Shown one piece after another: positions 1 through 6,495 of a stretch of 9,113 bases of DNA. The translations under genes were made by a program, and so were the position numbers. Origin of the DNA: an uncultured Atopobium sp. (lineage in GTDB: Bacteria; Actinomycetota; Coriobacteriia; Coriobacteriales; Atopobiaceae). The notes below the pieces were generated by a model. That model saw only the letters and a list, made by a program, of their open reading frames with translations, was not told the DNA's origin and made no database searches. The DNA lies in NCBI GenBank assembly GCA_937926845.1, contig CALBBS010000115.1, positions 1-9,113 on the forward strand. The letters are read 5' to 3'. Positions within the stretch are counted from its first letter, which is position 1; each line of letters opens with the position of its first letter.

Positions 1-22
1 CCGCGCGGCGCGGGAGCGCCAG
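1..22 (-). terminator. GC-rich stem-loop just after mglC, possible terminator (cut by window edge)
   Basis: The bases directly downstream of the mglC stop codon are almost pure G+C, unlike the surrounding genes. GGCGC at 7-11 pairs with GCGCC at 16-20 around a 4-base loop. This position fits the start of the operon terminator, but any T-tract would lie outside the window, so the call is an inference. A GC-rich dispersed repeat is an alternative. Confidence 0.35.
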
Positions 23-1687
23 CTACTTCTTCTGGACGTACTTCAAGCAGTCGAGGGTGACAGCGGTCAGAATAATGACGCCCGAGAAGACAAACTGCAG
101 GTTGGTATCAATACCAAGAATGGTCAATGCGTAAGTCAGTGCAGTGAAGATAAGAACACCCACAGTAACACCGGAGATCTTACCAATACCACCGGTGAAC
201 GAGACGCCACCAACAACGCAGGCTGCGATTGCGTCCATGTCCCAACCCTGGCCGTAAGCTGCGGAACCAGAGCCGACCATACGCATGCACTCGAGCCATG
301 AACCAAATCCGTAGAGGATACCAGCCATAACAAAAGCGCCAACCATAACTCTAAAGACAGAGATACCGGAAACAGCTGCTGCCTCAGGGTTTCCACCTAC
401 TGCATAGAGGTTCTTACCAAAGGTGGTCTTATTCCAGATAAACCAAACAATTGCAATTGCGGCGACAGCCCACAAAATAATAGATGGGAACTTGCCAATA
501 CGTGGGATAACCATGTCTGGAATAGATGGCTCGATAGCACCAAAAGAAACACCCTTTGTTGCATAGGTAACAAGGCCAAAGATAATCAGCATGTTAGCCA
601 TGGTAGAAATGAATGGATGCATCTTAAACTTAGCGGTAAAGAAGCCAGCAATACTGGTAAAGCAGGTGCAGAGAACAATACAGGTAACCAAAGCCATAAT
701 GATTCTGACAGGAATTGGAAGGCCGGTAAAATCAAACGTGATACCAAAGACCTGACCAGTATTGATGCCCTGGTGCATGATGATGGTTGAAGCGGTCATG
801 CCCATACCAACCATACGACCAATGGAAAGGTCAGTGCCGGTAAGCAGAATCAATCCAGCTACGCCAAGAGCCAAAAACATTCGAGGAGATGCCTGCTGAA
901 GAATGTTGATGACGTTGGAGTATGTCAGAAGCTGAGTGCCCTTGACTGCTGGGGTAATGATACAAAGGGCAATAAATACCAGGAGAATAACAATGTACAG
1001 GCCATTCTGAAGCAAGAATGAACGGGTGTTGAAGGTGTACTTGTAGTTCTCCCACTTCTGAGCCTGAGACTCCAGTGGAGTGAACTTAGACATCCTGAGA
1101 AGATCGATGAGGTGATACTCATGACTAAACGCATTATGAGCGCGGTCTTTGATGCGCTGAAGTTCCTTCTGATAGTTGACCTTAGCGTCAAACTGACGGT
1201 TCTTATAGACGTACTTCTCGTCTTTGATTTCCTGAGCGTCGGAAGTCTTGCTGACAGCCTCTTCATGCTCTTTCTTAAGGCGCGCAAGAGCGGCCGCGTA
1301 GTTCTGCTTAGCCTGCTCCTTCTCAAGAGCACAGCTAGCCTTTACAGGCTCCAGGTACTCCTTCTTGTAGTGCTCCTTAAGATAGGCCTCGGCCTCTGCA
1401 ATAAGCTTAGAGACCTGAGCGCTGTTCTCGGACTCAACCTTCTTGGCAATCTCCAGCTCAGCCTTGTAGCCCTCGATAAGCGTGTTGCGCTCTTCTGCAG
1501 AGATAGACTTATCGCGCTTTGTAGACTCAATAGCGCTTAGAGTTGAAATTACCTTGTTGGTACCATTTGCGCGAAGCTCATCGATTTGAGCCTGAATGGA
1601 ACCAATCTTCTGATCAATAGGCTTTAGCAGCTCTTTTTCCTGCTCGGCCGTCAGAACAGATCCACCTGTTTTTGGCATTTGTATCAT
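23..1687 (-). CDS. mglC: MglC-type galactose/methyl-galactoside ABC transporter permease with long N-terminal coiled-coil extension
   Basis: This is the membrane channel subunit of the galactose/glucose importer (BPD_transp_2 family). From about residue 215 it follows E. coli MglC (recalled from memory) end to end: first membrane segment at about 229-246, LALGVAGLILLTGTDLSIGR at 272-291, the ATPase-coupling stretch WNKTTFGKNLYAVGGNPEAA at 418-437, DAIAACVVGGVSFTGG at 485-500, and the family-like tail LDCLKYVQKK. About 210 residues precede this core. They are rich in Lys, Glu, Gln and Ala (for example EQEKELL, KEHEEAV, NYQKELQRIKD), have no membrane segment, and probably form cytoplasmic coiled coil. 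E. coli MglC is about 336 residues, so the protein is much longer than usual. The start is uncertain: the AGGAG at 1691-1695, overlapping the mglA stop, is only 3 bases from this ATG, and the ATG at 1676-1678 (551 aa) is better spaced from the GAGG at 1688-1691. Last gene of the operon, 6 bases after mglA. Confidence 0.93.
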   Translation of the reverse strand: MIQMPKTGGSVLTAEQEKELLKPIDQKIGSIQAQIDELRANGTNKVISTLSAIESTKRDKSISAEERNTLIEGYKAELEIAKKVESENSAQVSKLIAEAEAYLKEHYKKEYLEPVKASCALEKEQAKQNYAAALARLKKEHEEAVSKTSDAQEIKDEKYVYKNRQFDAKVNYQKELQRIKDRAHNAFSHEYHLIDLLRMSKFTPLESQAQKWENYKYTFNTRSFLLQNGLYIVILLVFIALCIITPAVKGTQLLTYSNVINILQQASPRMFLALGVAGLILLTGTDLSIGRMVGMGMTASTIIMHQGINTGQVFGITFDFTGLPIPVRIIMALVTCIVLCTCFTSIAGFFTAKFKMHPFISTMANMLIIFGLVTYATKGVSFGAIEPSIPDMVIPRIGKFPSIILWAVAAIAIVWFIWNKTTFGKNLYAVGGNPEAAAVSGISVFRVMVGAFVMAGILYGFGSWLECMRMVGSGSAAYGQGWDMDAIAACVVGGVSFTGGIGKISGVTVGVLIFTALTYALTILGIDTNLQFVFSGVIILTAVTLDCLKYVQKK

Positions 1688-1693
1688 CCTCTC

Positions 1694-3202
1694 CTACAGG
1701 TACTTTGCGCTGAGGCGCAGGAGTTCTTCTTGATTTGTCTCGTTGGTATTTACAATGCCCGACAGTCTACCGTTGGACATAACGCCAATACGGTTGGTAA
1801 TTCCCAGAATCTCTGGCATCTCCGAAGAGACTACGATAATAGTGGTACCGCTCTTAGCCATATCAATAATGAGCTGGTAGATCTCATATTTAGCACCAAC
1901 ATCAATACCACGAGTAGGCTCGTCCATCAGGAAAACCTGTGGATAGCGCTCGAGCCATTTACCAAAAATGACCTTCTGCTGGTTGCCGCCAGAAAGACTT
2001 GAAATCAAGTCTGTTGGACCCTGAGCCTTGGTGTTCATAACCTTGAGCTCATTGACGGTAGCCTTAGTCATCTTAGGATCAGAAAGAATTGGACCAGACT
2101 TGTACTGGTTCAAGTTTGCAATGGTTGTGTTAAACGTCAGGTCACCCTTAAGGAACAGGCCGTTTGCCTTGCGCTCCTCGGTAATCATGGCAAAACCGTG
2201 ATCCATTGCCTCTGCAGCTGTCGAGAAGTTCATAAGGTGTTCGTTAACGTAGACACGACCGGCAGCTCTGGTTCTTACACCAAAGATTGTTTCCAAAAGC
2301 TCAGTTCTACCAGCGCCGACAAGACCATACAGACCAAAGATCTCACCCTTCTTTACATCAAAGGTGACATCCTGAAGGTATGGCTCATATTTAGTAGACA
2401 GGTGCTGAATAGAAAGATACGTCTTACCAGGTGTGTTAGTAACATCTGGGAAGCGGTTCTCAAGTGAGCGGCCGACCATTGCCGAGATAAGCTCATTCAT
2501 GTTGGTCTCATTTGAGCGCTTGGTCATAACAAGCTTACCGTCACGAAGAACTGAAATGTCGTCGCAAATCTCAAAGATCTCATCCATCTTGTGAGAGATG
2601 TAGACCAAAGAAATTCCCTGCTCTTTGAGCATGCGAATCATCTCAAAGAGTTTCTCGACCTCTTGAGTCATAAGTGAAGAAGTAGGCTCATCAAGAACAA
2701 TAATCTTAGCGTTATAAGAAATTGCCTTTGCAATCTCGCACATTTGACGCTGAGATACTGACATGTTCTTCATAGGCTGTGTCAGGTCTACGGTCATACC
2801 AAGACGCCTGAAGAGCTCGTTAGCCTCTTTTTTCATGCGTCCCTCGTCAACCACACCCATTGCATTAACGGGATAGCGACCAAGGAACAAGTTATCTACA
2901 ACATTTCTATCAAGGCACTGGTTAAGCTCCTGGTGAACCATTGCGACACCATTCTCAAGTGCGTCTTTTGGTCCAGAGAAATTAACCTCTTTGCCGTCAA
3001 GAAATATCTTGCCTTCATCTTTTTGATACGTACCAAACAGGCACTTCATCATGGTAGATTTGCCTGCGCCGTTCTCTCCCATAAGACCCATAACGGTTCC
3101 ACGGCGTACGTTCATTGAAATGTGATCCAGAACGCGGTTACGTCCAAAGGACTTACTCATTCCATCAATTGTTAGAACGATATCGTTTTCTGTATCTGCC
3201 AT
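1694..3202 (-). CDS. mglA: MglA-type galactose/methyl-galactoside ABC importer ATPase (two fused ATP-binding domains)
   Basis: This cytoplasmic ATPase drives sugar import through MglC. It has two ABC domains in one chain, as in all ribose/galactose-type importers, and a normal length (502 aa; E. coli MglA about 506). Domain 1 has Walker A GENGAGKST at 42-50, a signature-like stretch MSVSQRQM at 147-154, Walker B IIVLDEPTSSL at 167-177 and a switch histidine in YISHK (H204). Domain 2 has the family's degenerate Walker A, GLVGAGRTEL at 293-302, where Arg replaces Lys. It also has TEERKANGLF at 341-350, the signature LSGGNQQK at 403-410 and Walker B VFLMDEPTRGID at 423-434. One site is therefore canonical in its P-loop and the other in its signature, which is normal for this family. 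The ATG is preceded by AAGGGG with a 7-base spacer. It lies 104 bp after mglB, with a stem-loop in between, and its stop codon sits inside the mglC ribosome-binding site, suggesting translational coupling. Confidence 0.97.
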   Translation of the reverse strand: MADTENDIVLTIDGMSKSFGRNRVLDHISMNVRRGTVMGLMGENGAGKSTMMKCLFGTYQKDEGKIFLDGKEVNFSGPKDALENGVAMVHQELNQCLDRNVVDNLFLGRYPVNAMGVVDEGRMKKEANELFRRLGMTVDLTQPMKNMSVSQRQMCEIAKAISYNAKIIVLDEPTSSLMTQEVEKLFEMIRMLKEQGISLVYISHKMDEIFEICDDISVLRDGKLVMTKRSNETNMNELISAMVGRSLENRFPDVTNTPGKTYLSIQHLSTKYEPYLQDVTFDVKKGEIFGLYGLVGAGRTELLETIFGVRTRAAGRVYVNEHLMNFSTAAEAMDHGFAMITEERKANGLFLKGDLTFNTTIANLNQYKSGPILSDPKMTKATVNELKVMNTKAQGPTDLISSLSGGNQQKVIFGKWLERYPQVFLMDEPTRGIDVGAKYEIYQLIIDMAKSGTTIIVVSSEMPEILGITNRIGVMSNGRLSGIVNTNETNQEELLRLSAKYL

Positions 3203-3249
3203 GTAATCACCCCTTATCTCGCTAAGTTATTGCGCTTATTCGCGAGAAC

Positions 3250-3280
3250 ACCGGAGGAGAGCAGGTGTCTCCCCTCCGGT
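3250..3280 (-). promoter_or_regulatory. Stem-loop in the mglB-mglA gap
   Basis: A 12-bp stem (3250-3261 with 3269-3280) encloses a 7-base loop. In the transcript, 11 pairs are Watson-Crick and one is a G-U wobble, and the outer eight pairs are GC-rich. No run of T follows on the minus strand, so it is not a classical intrinsic terminator. Between a binding-protein gene and its ATPase gene, such hairpins usually protect the upstream mRNA end, so that the receptor outnumbers the membrane parts. That role is inferred here. Confidence 0.7.
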
Positions 3281-3306
3281 ATTGTTTCGTGCTATCGACT
3301 ACTTAA

Positions 3307-4608
3307 TTACTTAAGCAGCTGGGTATAGGAAGAACCGTTGTCGGTCTTAACCATGTTGAATGCAAATGCATCGTACTCATCAGGGTTGCCAAGACGGTTA
3401 GTGATGTTGGACTCAGTCTGGCCATCGCCTGCGATGTACTCAACGTTGAGGTTGAGCAGTGGAGCGTACTTCTTGAGCAGTGGTACATAGGTTGAACCAA
3501 GGAAGTTATCGCCAGAGTTGTAGGTGTTGAGCCAGACCTTCTTCTCTGGGTGCTTTGAAGCGTCAAGCTGATTGGATGCCCCTGGATAGGTTGCAGTTGC
3601 ATCCAGGTTATCCTTGTAGTTCTCAGCGGTAACTGCAAGGTTCAAAGCATAGTAAGAACGCTGATCTGCAACGTACTTATAGTCCTTGGAGTCAATCTTG
3701 TTGCCAGCTTCGTCAGCGGTCTCAATACCAGTGTTGATGTCAACACCGTCGAGAGCGTTACGAAGCAGACGGAGAGTCAGGTAAGCCTGAACATCTGGGT
3801 GCTGGGAAATGGTGCCTGCATAGCCGTCAGCAATAGCTGCAACAGCGTCAGAGTTAGCGTCGTAACCAAAGGTTGGGACCTTCTGAGCCTTTGACCATGC
3901 GTTGAAGATGGACATACCCATACCATCGTTGTTGGAAACAACAACATCAATCTGATCGCCGAAGGAGGAAGCCCATGCTGCAATTGCGTTACCAGCGGTT
4001 GCTGCGTCCCAAGTTGCACCAGCGGTGTTCTTCATCTCCTGAGAAGCAAGCTCACGAATGGTGTAGGACTTGCCGCCGACCTCAAGCTTGCCGTCCTGAA
4101 CAACAGAAGAGGAGCCATCGGTGTTGGTACCAACTGGATCAGAGATAATCTTGCCGTCCTTCTCGACGCCAGTACCAAGTGCCTTACGGACACCGCGAGT
4201 ACGAGCAATAGAGTCGTTGTGACCAATGTCACCAATTGCAAGAACGTAACCAATGATGCCATCCTTGTTGCGATCAAGCTCAGCTGCGTGAGCCTTGATG
4301 TAATCAAGAACCATCTGGCCCTGGAGTTCTGCACCCTGAACTGCATCAAAGCCAACGTAATAGGTGTCTTTGTTGAAGTTAAGAGTGTTTGTATCAAGCT
4401 CACCGGTTGAGCTGTTAGAAGGCTGGCGGTTGAAGAAGACAACAGGCTTATCCTTGTTCTCTACCTTTGCATCTTTAGCGCCTTCCTCTTTTTTCTCGCT
4501 AGGTGCGCAAGCTGCAAGAACGCTAGATCCACCAACGCTAAGAACGCCTAGACCACAGAACTTTAGAAAACTGCGACGAGACACATCCATAGTAGTGACC
4601 TTTCTCAT
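3307..4608 (-). CDS. mglB: MglB-like galactose/glucose-binding lipoprotein, apparently circularly permuted, Tat-exported
   Basis: This is the receptor that captures galactose/glucose outside the membrane and hands it to MglC. The N-terminus has a textbook twin-arginine motif SRRSFLKF (10-17), a hydrophobic stretch and a lipobox LAAC (31-34), so C34 is probably lipid-anchored. A charged linker (35-54) follows. Residues 55-335 then match E. coli MglB (recalled sequence) from its residue 86 onward: VVFFN (N60 = N91), Ca-loop D112-N114-D116, GHNDSIAR (H130, D132, R136 = H152, D154, R158), W200 = W183, SNND (N227 = N211), D250 = D236, and Q269 replacing N256. After a linker (about 336-355), residues 356-433 match the start of E. 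coli MglB, with GDNF (D367, F369 = D14, F16). The parts are thus in swapped order within one open frame. The hairpin-like stretch at 145-195 is longer than in E. coli. The ATG at 4588-4590 (M7), 8 bases after AGAAAGG, is probably the true start. First gene of the operon. Confidence 0.93.
   Translation of the reverse strand: MRKVTTMDVSRRSFLKFCGLGVLSVGGSSVLAACAPSEKKEEGAKDAKVENKDKPVVFFNRQPSNSSTGELDTNTLNFNKDTYYVGFDAVQGAELQGQMVLDYIKAHAAELDRNKDGIIGYVLAIGDIGHNDSIARTRGVRKALGTGVEKDGKIISDPVGTNTDGSSSVVQDGKLEVGGKSYTIRELASQEMKNTAGATWDAATAGNAIAAWASSFGDQIDVVVSNNDGMGMSIFNAWSKAQKVPTFGYDANSDAVAAIADGYAGTISQHPDVQAYLTLRLLRNALDGVDINTGIETADEAGNKIDSKDYKYVADQRSYYALNLAVTAENYKDNLDATATYPGASNQLDASKHPEKKVWLNTYNSGDNFLGSTYVPLLKKYAPLLNLNVEYIAGDGQTESNITNRLGNPDEYDAFAFNMVKTDNGSSYTQLLK
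4591..4604 (-). promoter_or_regulatory. Ribosome-binding site deciding the mglB start
   Basis: On the minus strand AGAAAGG (about 4599-4605) lies 8 bases before the ATG at 4588-4590, a near-ideal match to the 16S rRNA tail. The upstream ATG at 4606-4608 depends on an AAAGG that falls in the loop and stem of the 4610-4630 palindrome. The downstream start, which removes six residues and leaves a short n-region before the Tat motif, is therefore preferred. Confidence 0.6.
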
Positions 4609-4609
4609 T

Positions 4610-4630
4610 TGTTATGCCTTTTGCATAACA
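4610..4630. promoter_or_regulatory. Perfect 8-bp-arm palindrome at the start of mglB (operator or mRNA hairpin)
   Basis: TGTTATGC at 4610-4617 and GCATAACA at 4623-4630 are perfect inverted repeats separated by CTTTT. The element is directly upstream of the first possible mglB ATG. As DNA it has the size of a dimer-binding operator in the early transcribed region. As RNA it would form a hairpin with an AAAAG loop, hiding the weak ribosome-binding site of the upstream ATG while leaving the AGAAAGG of the M7 start free. Confidence 0.6.
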
Positions 4631-4660
4631 CTGACCTTAATGAGTACGTTAACAAATCTC

Positions 4661-4689
4661 ATCACAGCTCTTTGTGAGATGTCGCTCAA
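4661..4689 (-). promoter_or_regulatory. Candidate mglB promoter
   Basis: On the minus strand TTGAGC (4684-4689) and TGTGAT (4661-4666) are spaced by 17 bases. Both boxes match consensus at only four of six positions. A start at about 4654 would give a leader of 45-65 bases containing the 4610-4630 palindrome. The TCACA-N6-TGTGA dyad overlaps the -10 box. The perfect TTGACA at 4735-4740 is a rival without a clear -10. Confidence 0.3.
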
Positions 4690-4867
4690 CGGTTGTAGAA
4701 ATACCGTAAGCGTTGTGTTTTGTACCTTTTACGGTGTCAATTTTGAAGTTTTTGAGGATAAATAAAGAAAAATCGGTCAAATGACCAAATTGTCGAGAAA
4801 ATCGCCCTCTTCAAATCCGTGAATAAAAATCTACTTAATGCGAGAAAAGCAGAACGGTTCTTTAAAC

Positions 4868-4895
4868 AAAAAAAGACCAGGCATTGCCTGGTCTT
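4868..4895 (-). terminator. Intrinsic terminator after tRNA-Asn
   Basis: AAGACCAGGC, a 3-base loop, and GCCTGGTCTT form a perfect 10-bp stem (4873-4882 with 4886-4895), followed on the minus strand by a run of T (4874-4868). This is a textbook rho-independent terminator 8 bases past the tRNA 3' end. It probably ends both the tRNA transcript and any rpoD read-through, insulating the mgl operon. Confidence 0.93.
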
Positions 4896-4903
4896 GAAAA
4901 TTC

Positions 4904-4978
4904 TGGCTCCCCGAGCAGGATTTGAACCTGCGACACGCTGATTAACAGTCAGCTGCGCTACCGCTGCGCCATCGGGGA
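4904..4978 (-). tRNA. tRNA-Asn (anticodon GTT)
   Basis: The 75-base sequence folds as a full cloverleaf: acceptor stem TCCCCGA/TCGGGGA, D-stem GCGC/GCGC, anticodon stem GCTGA/TCAGC with loop CTGTTAA, and T-stem GCAGG/CCTGC with loop TTCAAAT. The anticodon GTT (4944-4946) reads AAC/AAU asparagine codons. The 3' CCA is encoded in the DNA. It has its own promoter upstream and a strong terminator downstream. Confidence 0.97.
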
Positions 4979-5004
4979 ATATGTGTGCTTCTCAGCGGTG
5001 TTTA

Positions 5005-5033
5005 AGTATAGAGAGACATTCCAAACCATGCAA
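5005..5033 (-). promoter_or_regulatory. Promoter of tRNA-Asn
   Basis: On the minus strand a -10 box TATACT (5005-5010) lies 17 bases after TTGCAT (5028-5033). The start would fall near 4998, giving about 20 bases of 5' leader before the mature tRNA end. The -10 is five of six to consensus; the -35 is weaker. It lies between rpoD and the tRNA, so the tRNA need not depend on rpoD read-through. Confidence 0.7.
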
Positions 5034-5097
5034 GCATTATTTTGAAAAAATTTATTCAAATTCCTCTTGCAAAATTTTACACACCTAAACCAAGAAG

Positions 5098-6465
5098 CTA
5101 CTCCTCCATGTAGTCCTTAAGACGACCGGACCTAGAAGGATGACGAAGCTTTGCCAAGGTCTTGGACTCAATCTGACGAATACGCTCACGCGTAACGCCA
5201 AACTCCTTGCCTACCTCTTCAAGAGTGCGAGGATGACCGTCCTCAAGACCAAAGCGGAACTTAATAACCTTACGCTCACGATCAGCAAGGCCGTCAAGAA
5301 CCTGCTCAAGCTGCTCACGAAGCATTGAATCAGAAGCTGCATCTGGTGGAGCAACAGCTGAAGAGTCCTCAATAAAGTCTCCAAGCTGGGAATCTTCTTC
5401 TTCACCAATAGGCGTCTCAAGAGAGACGGGCTCTTGGCTAATCTTCTGAATCTCGCGGACGCGATCAGGTGACATGCCCATTTCTGCGCCAATCTCTTCT
5501 GGAGAAGGATCTCTACCAAGATCTTGCAAAAGCTGACGCTGAACACGGATAAGCTTATTGATGGTCTCTACCATGTGAACAGGAATACGAATGGTACGAG
5601 CTTGGTCTGCAATGGCGCGGGTAATTGCCTGGCGAATCCACCATGTAGCATATGTTGAGAACTTAAAGCCCTTGGTGTAGTCGAACTTCTCGACAGCACG
5701 AATAAGGCCCAAGTTGCCTTCCTGGATAAGATCGAGGAACAGCATGCCACGGCCAACATAGCGCTTAGCAATTGAGACGACAAGACGAAGGTTTGCAGAG
5801 ATAAGCTGCTGCTTAGCGTCAAGTCCTACGGACTCAATACGCATGAGGCGGCGCTGCTCTGCACGGTTGAGCTCGATGAGGCCATCCTCAAAATCTTCCA
5901 GTTTCTGGGAAGCCGCAGTACCTGCCTCAATCTTCATAGCAAGGTGAACCTCTTCTGATGCAGTAAGCAGGTCTACCTTACCAATCTCTTTAAGATACAT
6001 GCGGACAGGATCGCCGGTAAGCATAACCGTAGTGGTATCTGAGCGACGAGCACGAGCGCGAGAAGAACGTTTTGGTTTAGAGACTTTTGCCTTAGAAACA
6101 GAGCGGAGAGCCTCTTTGACCTCACGTGCCTCATTTACGGCATCAAAATCTTCATCATCTTCATCTTCAAAATCAGATGGGTCATCCAAGTCATCATCGG
6201 ATGAAAAATCATCCTCTACGACGTCATCTTCAATGGCGAAAGAAACGGTTGCTTCAGATGCGGTAGTAATCTCTACACCTTTAACGCGCAGCGAATCGTA
6301 CAGATCAGAAAGCTCATCATCGTTAACGTCAACGTCACGAATGGCAACCTGAATATCGTCTTCGCTGATACTACCGTTAGACTTTGAAGAACTTACCAGA
6401 TCATCAACAATTTTAGTAAGCTCATCTGAGAGTTTGACCTCTTCATTTGCCTTTTTTGCAGCCAC
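5098..6465 (-). CDS. rpoD: Primary sigma-70 factor RpoD/SigA
   Basis: This subunit gives RNA polymerase its recognition of housekeeping promoters. Regions seen in order: a region 1.1-like segment (about 10-70); a very acidic tract (79-108, mostly Asp/Glu); a basic patch KPKRSSRARARR (130-141); region 1.2 starting GDPVRMYLKEIG (151-162); core region 2 from NLRLVVSIAKRY (225-236) through DLIQEGNLGLIRAVEKF to GFKFSTYATWWIRQAITRAI (266-285), which reads the -10 box; region 3 with IPVHMVETINKL (294-305) and the 3.2 finger DSQLGDFIEDSSA; and region 4 with the helix-turn-helix LEEVGKEFGVTRERIRQIES (415-434), which reads the -35 box. The acidic-plus-basic front end resembles actinobacterial SigA/HrdB. 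The complete 1.2-to-4 set marks the essential sigma, not an alternative one. It starts with GTG, preceded by GAAAGGA with a 5-base gap. It lies 121 bp after dnaG, in the classic primase-sigma pairing. Confidence 0.98.
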   Translation of the reverse strand: MAAKKANEEVKLSDELTKIVDDLVSSSKSNGSISEDDIQVAIRDVDVNDDELSDLYDSLRVKGVEITTASEATVSFAIEDDVVEDDFSSDDDLDDPSDFEDEDDEDFDAVNEAREVKEALRSVSKAKVSKPKRSSRARARRSDTTTVMLTGDPVRMYLKEIGKVDLLTASEEVHLAMKIEAGTAASQKLEDFEDGLIELNRAEQRRLMRIESVGLDAKQQLISANLRLVVSIAKRYVGRGMLFLDLIQEGNLGLIRAVEKFDYTKGFKFSTYATWWIRQAITRAIADQARTIRIPVHMVETINKLIRVQRQLLQDLGRDPSPEEIGAEMGMSPDRVREIQKISQEPVSLETPIGEEEDSQLGDFIEDSSAVAPPDAASDSMLREQLEQVLDGLADRERKVIKFRFGLEDGHPRTLEEVGKEFGVTRERIRQIESKTLAKLRHPSRSGRLKDYMEE

Positions 6466-6495
6466 AAATATCCTTTCGATAGATTAGCGCAAATC

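Larger units (their letters stand above)
4609..4867. other. Gene-free control region upstream of mglB
   Basis: About 260 bp separate mglB from the tRNA terminator, with no credible gene on either strand. It holds several dyads: the 4610-4630 palindrome; ATCTCA at 4656-4661 against TGAGAT at 4675-4680, with TCACA-N6-TGTGA (4662-4677) overlapping it; ACCGTAA at 4703-4709 against TTACGGT at 4729-4735; and GGTCA-AA-TGACC at 4775-4786. A perfect -35-like TTGACA sits on the minus strand at 4735-4740, but no good -10 lies 16-18 bases after it. The density of symmetric elements suggests sugar-responsive control of the mgl operon, with the regulator encoded elsewhere. Confidence 0.6.

Noticed and set aside
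1112..1540. 142-codon open frame on the + strand inside mglC
   Set aside because: It is antisense to the Lys/Glu-rich extension and reads as a Leu/Val-rich mirror of it. It has no family motif and no independent context.
3307..4608. Frameshift, truncated or chimeric-assembly explanation for the odd mglB order
   Set aside because: One uninterrupted frame carries signal, lipobox, linker, all binding motifs and a normal stop, with a plausible 20-residue joining linker. An assembly join exactly preserving frame and completing the missing lobe is unlikely.
4662..4677. CRP-like dyad TCACA-N6-TGTGA upstream of mglB
   Set aside because: CRP sites are TGTGA-N6-TCACA; here the half-sites are in the opposite order, so it was kept only as a generic dyad.
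4364..4765. 133-codon + strand open frame running from mglB into the upstream gap
   Set aside because: Most of it is antisense to the mglB signal and linker. The tail has no recognisable motif and overlaps the promoter region.
5041..5060. Possible rpoD terminator hairpin TTTGAA/TTCAAA
   Set aside because: The stem is 6 bp, AT-rich and lacks a following T-run on the minus strand, so it is too weak to call.
5999..6352. 117-codon + strand open frame opposite rpoD
   Set aside because: The Ser-rich product is simply the reverse reading of the Asp/Glu codons of the sigma acidic tract.
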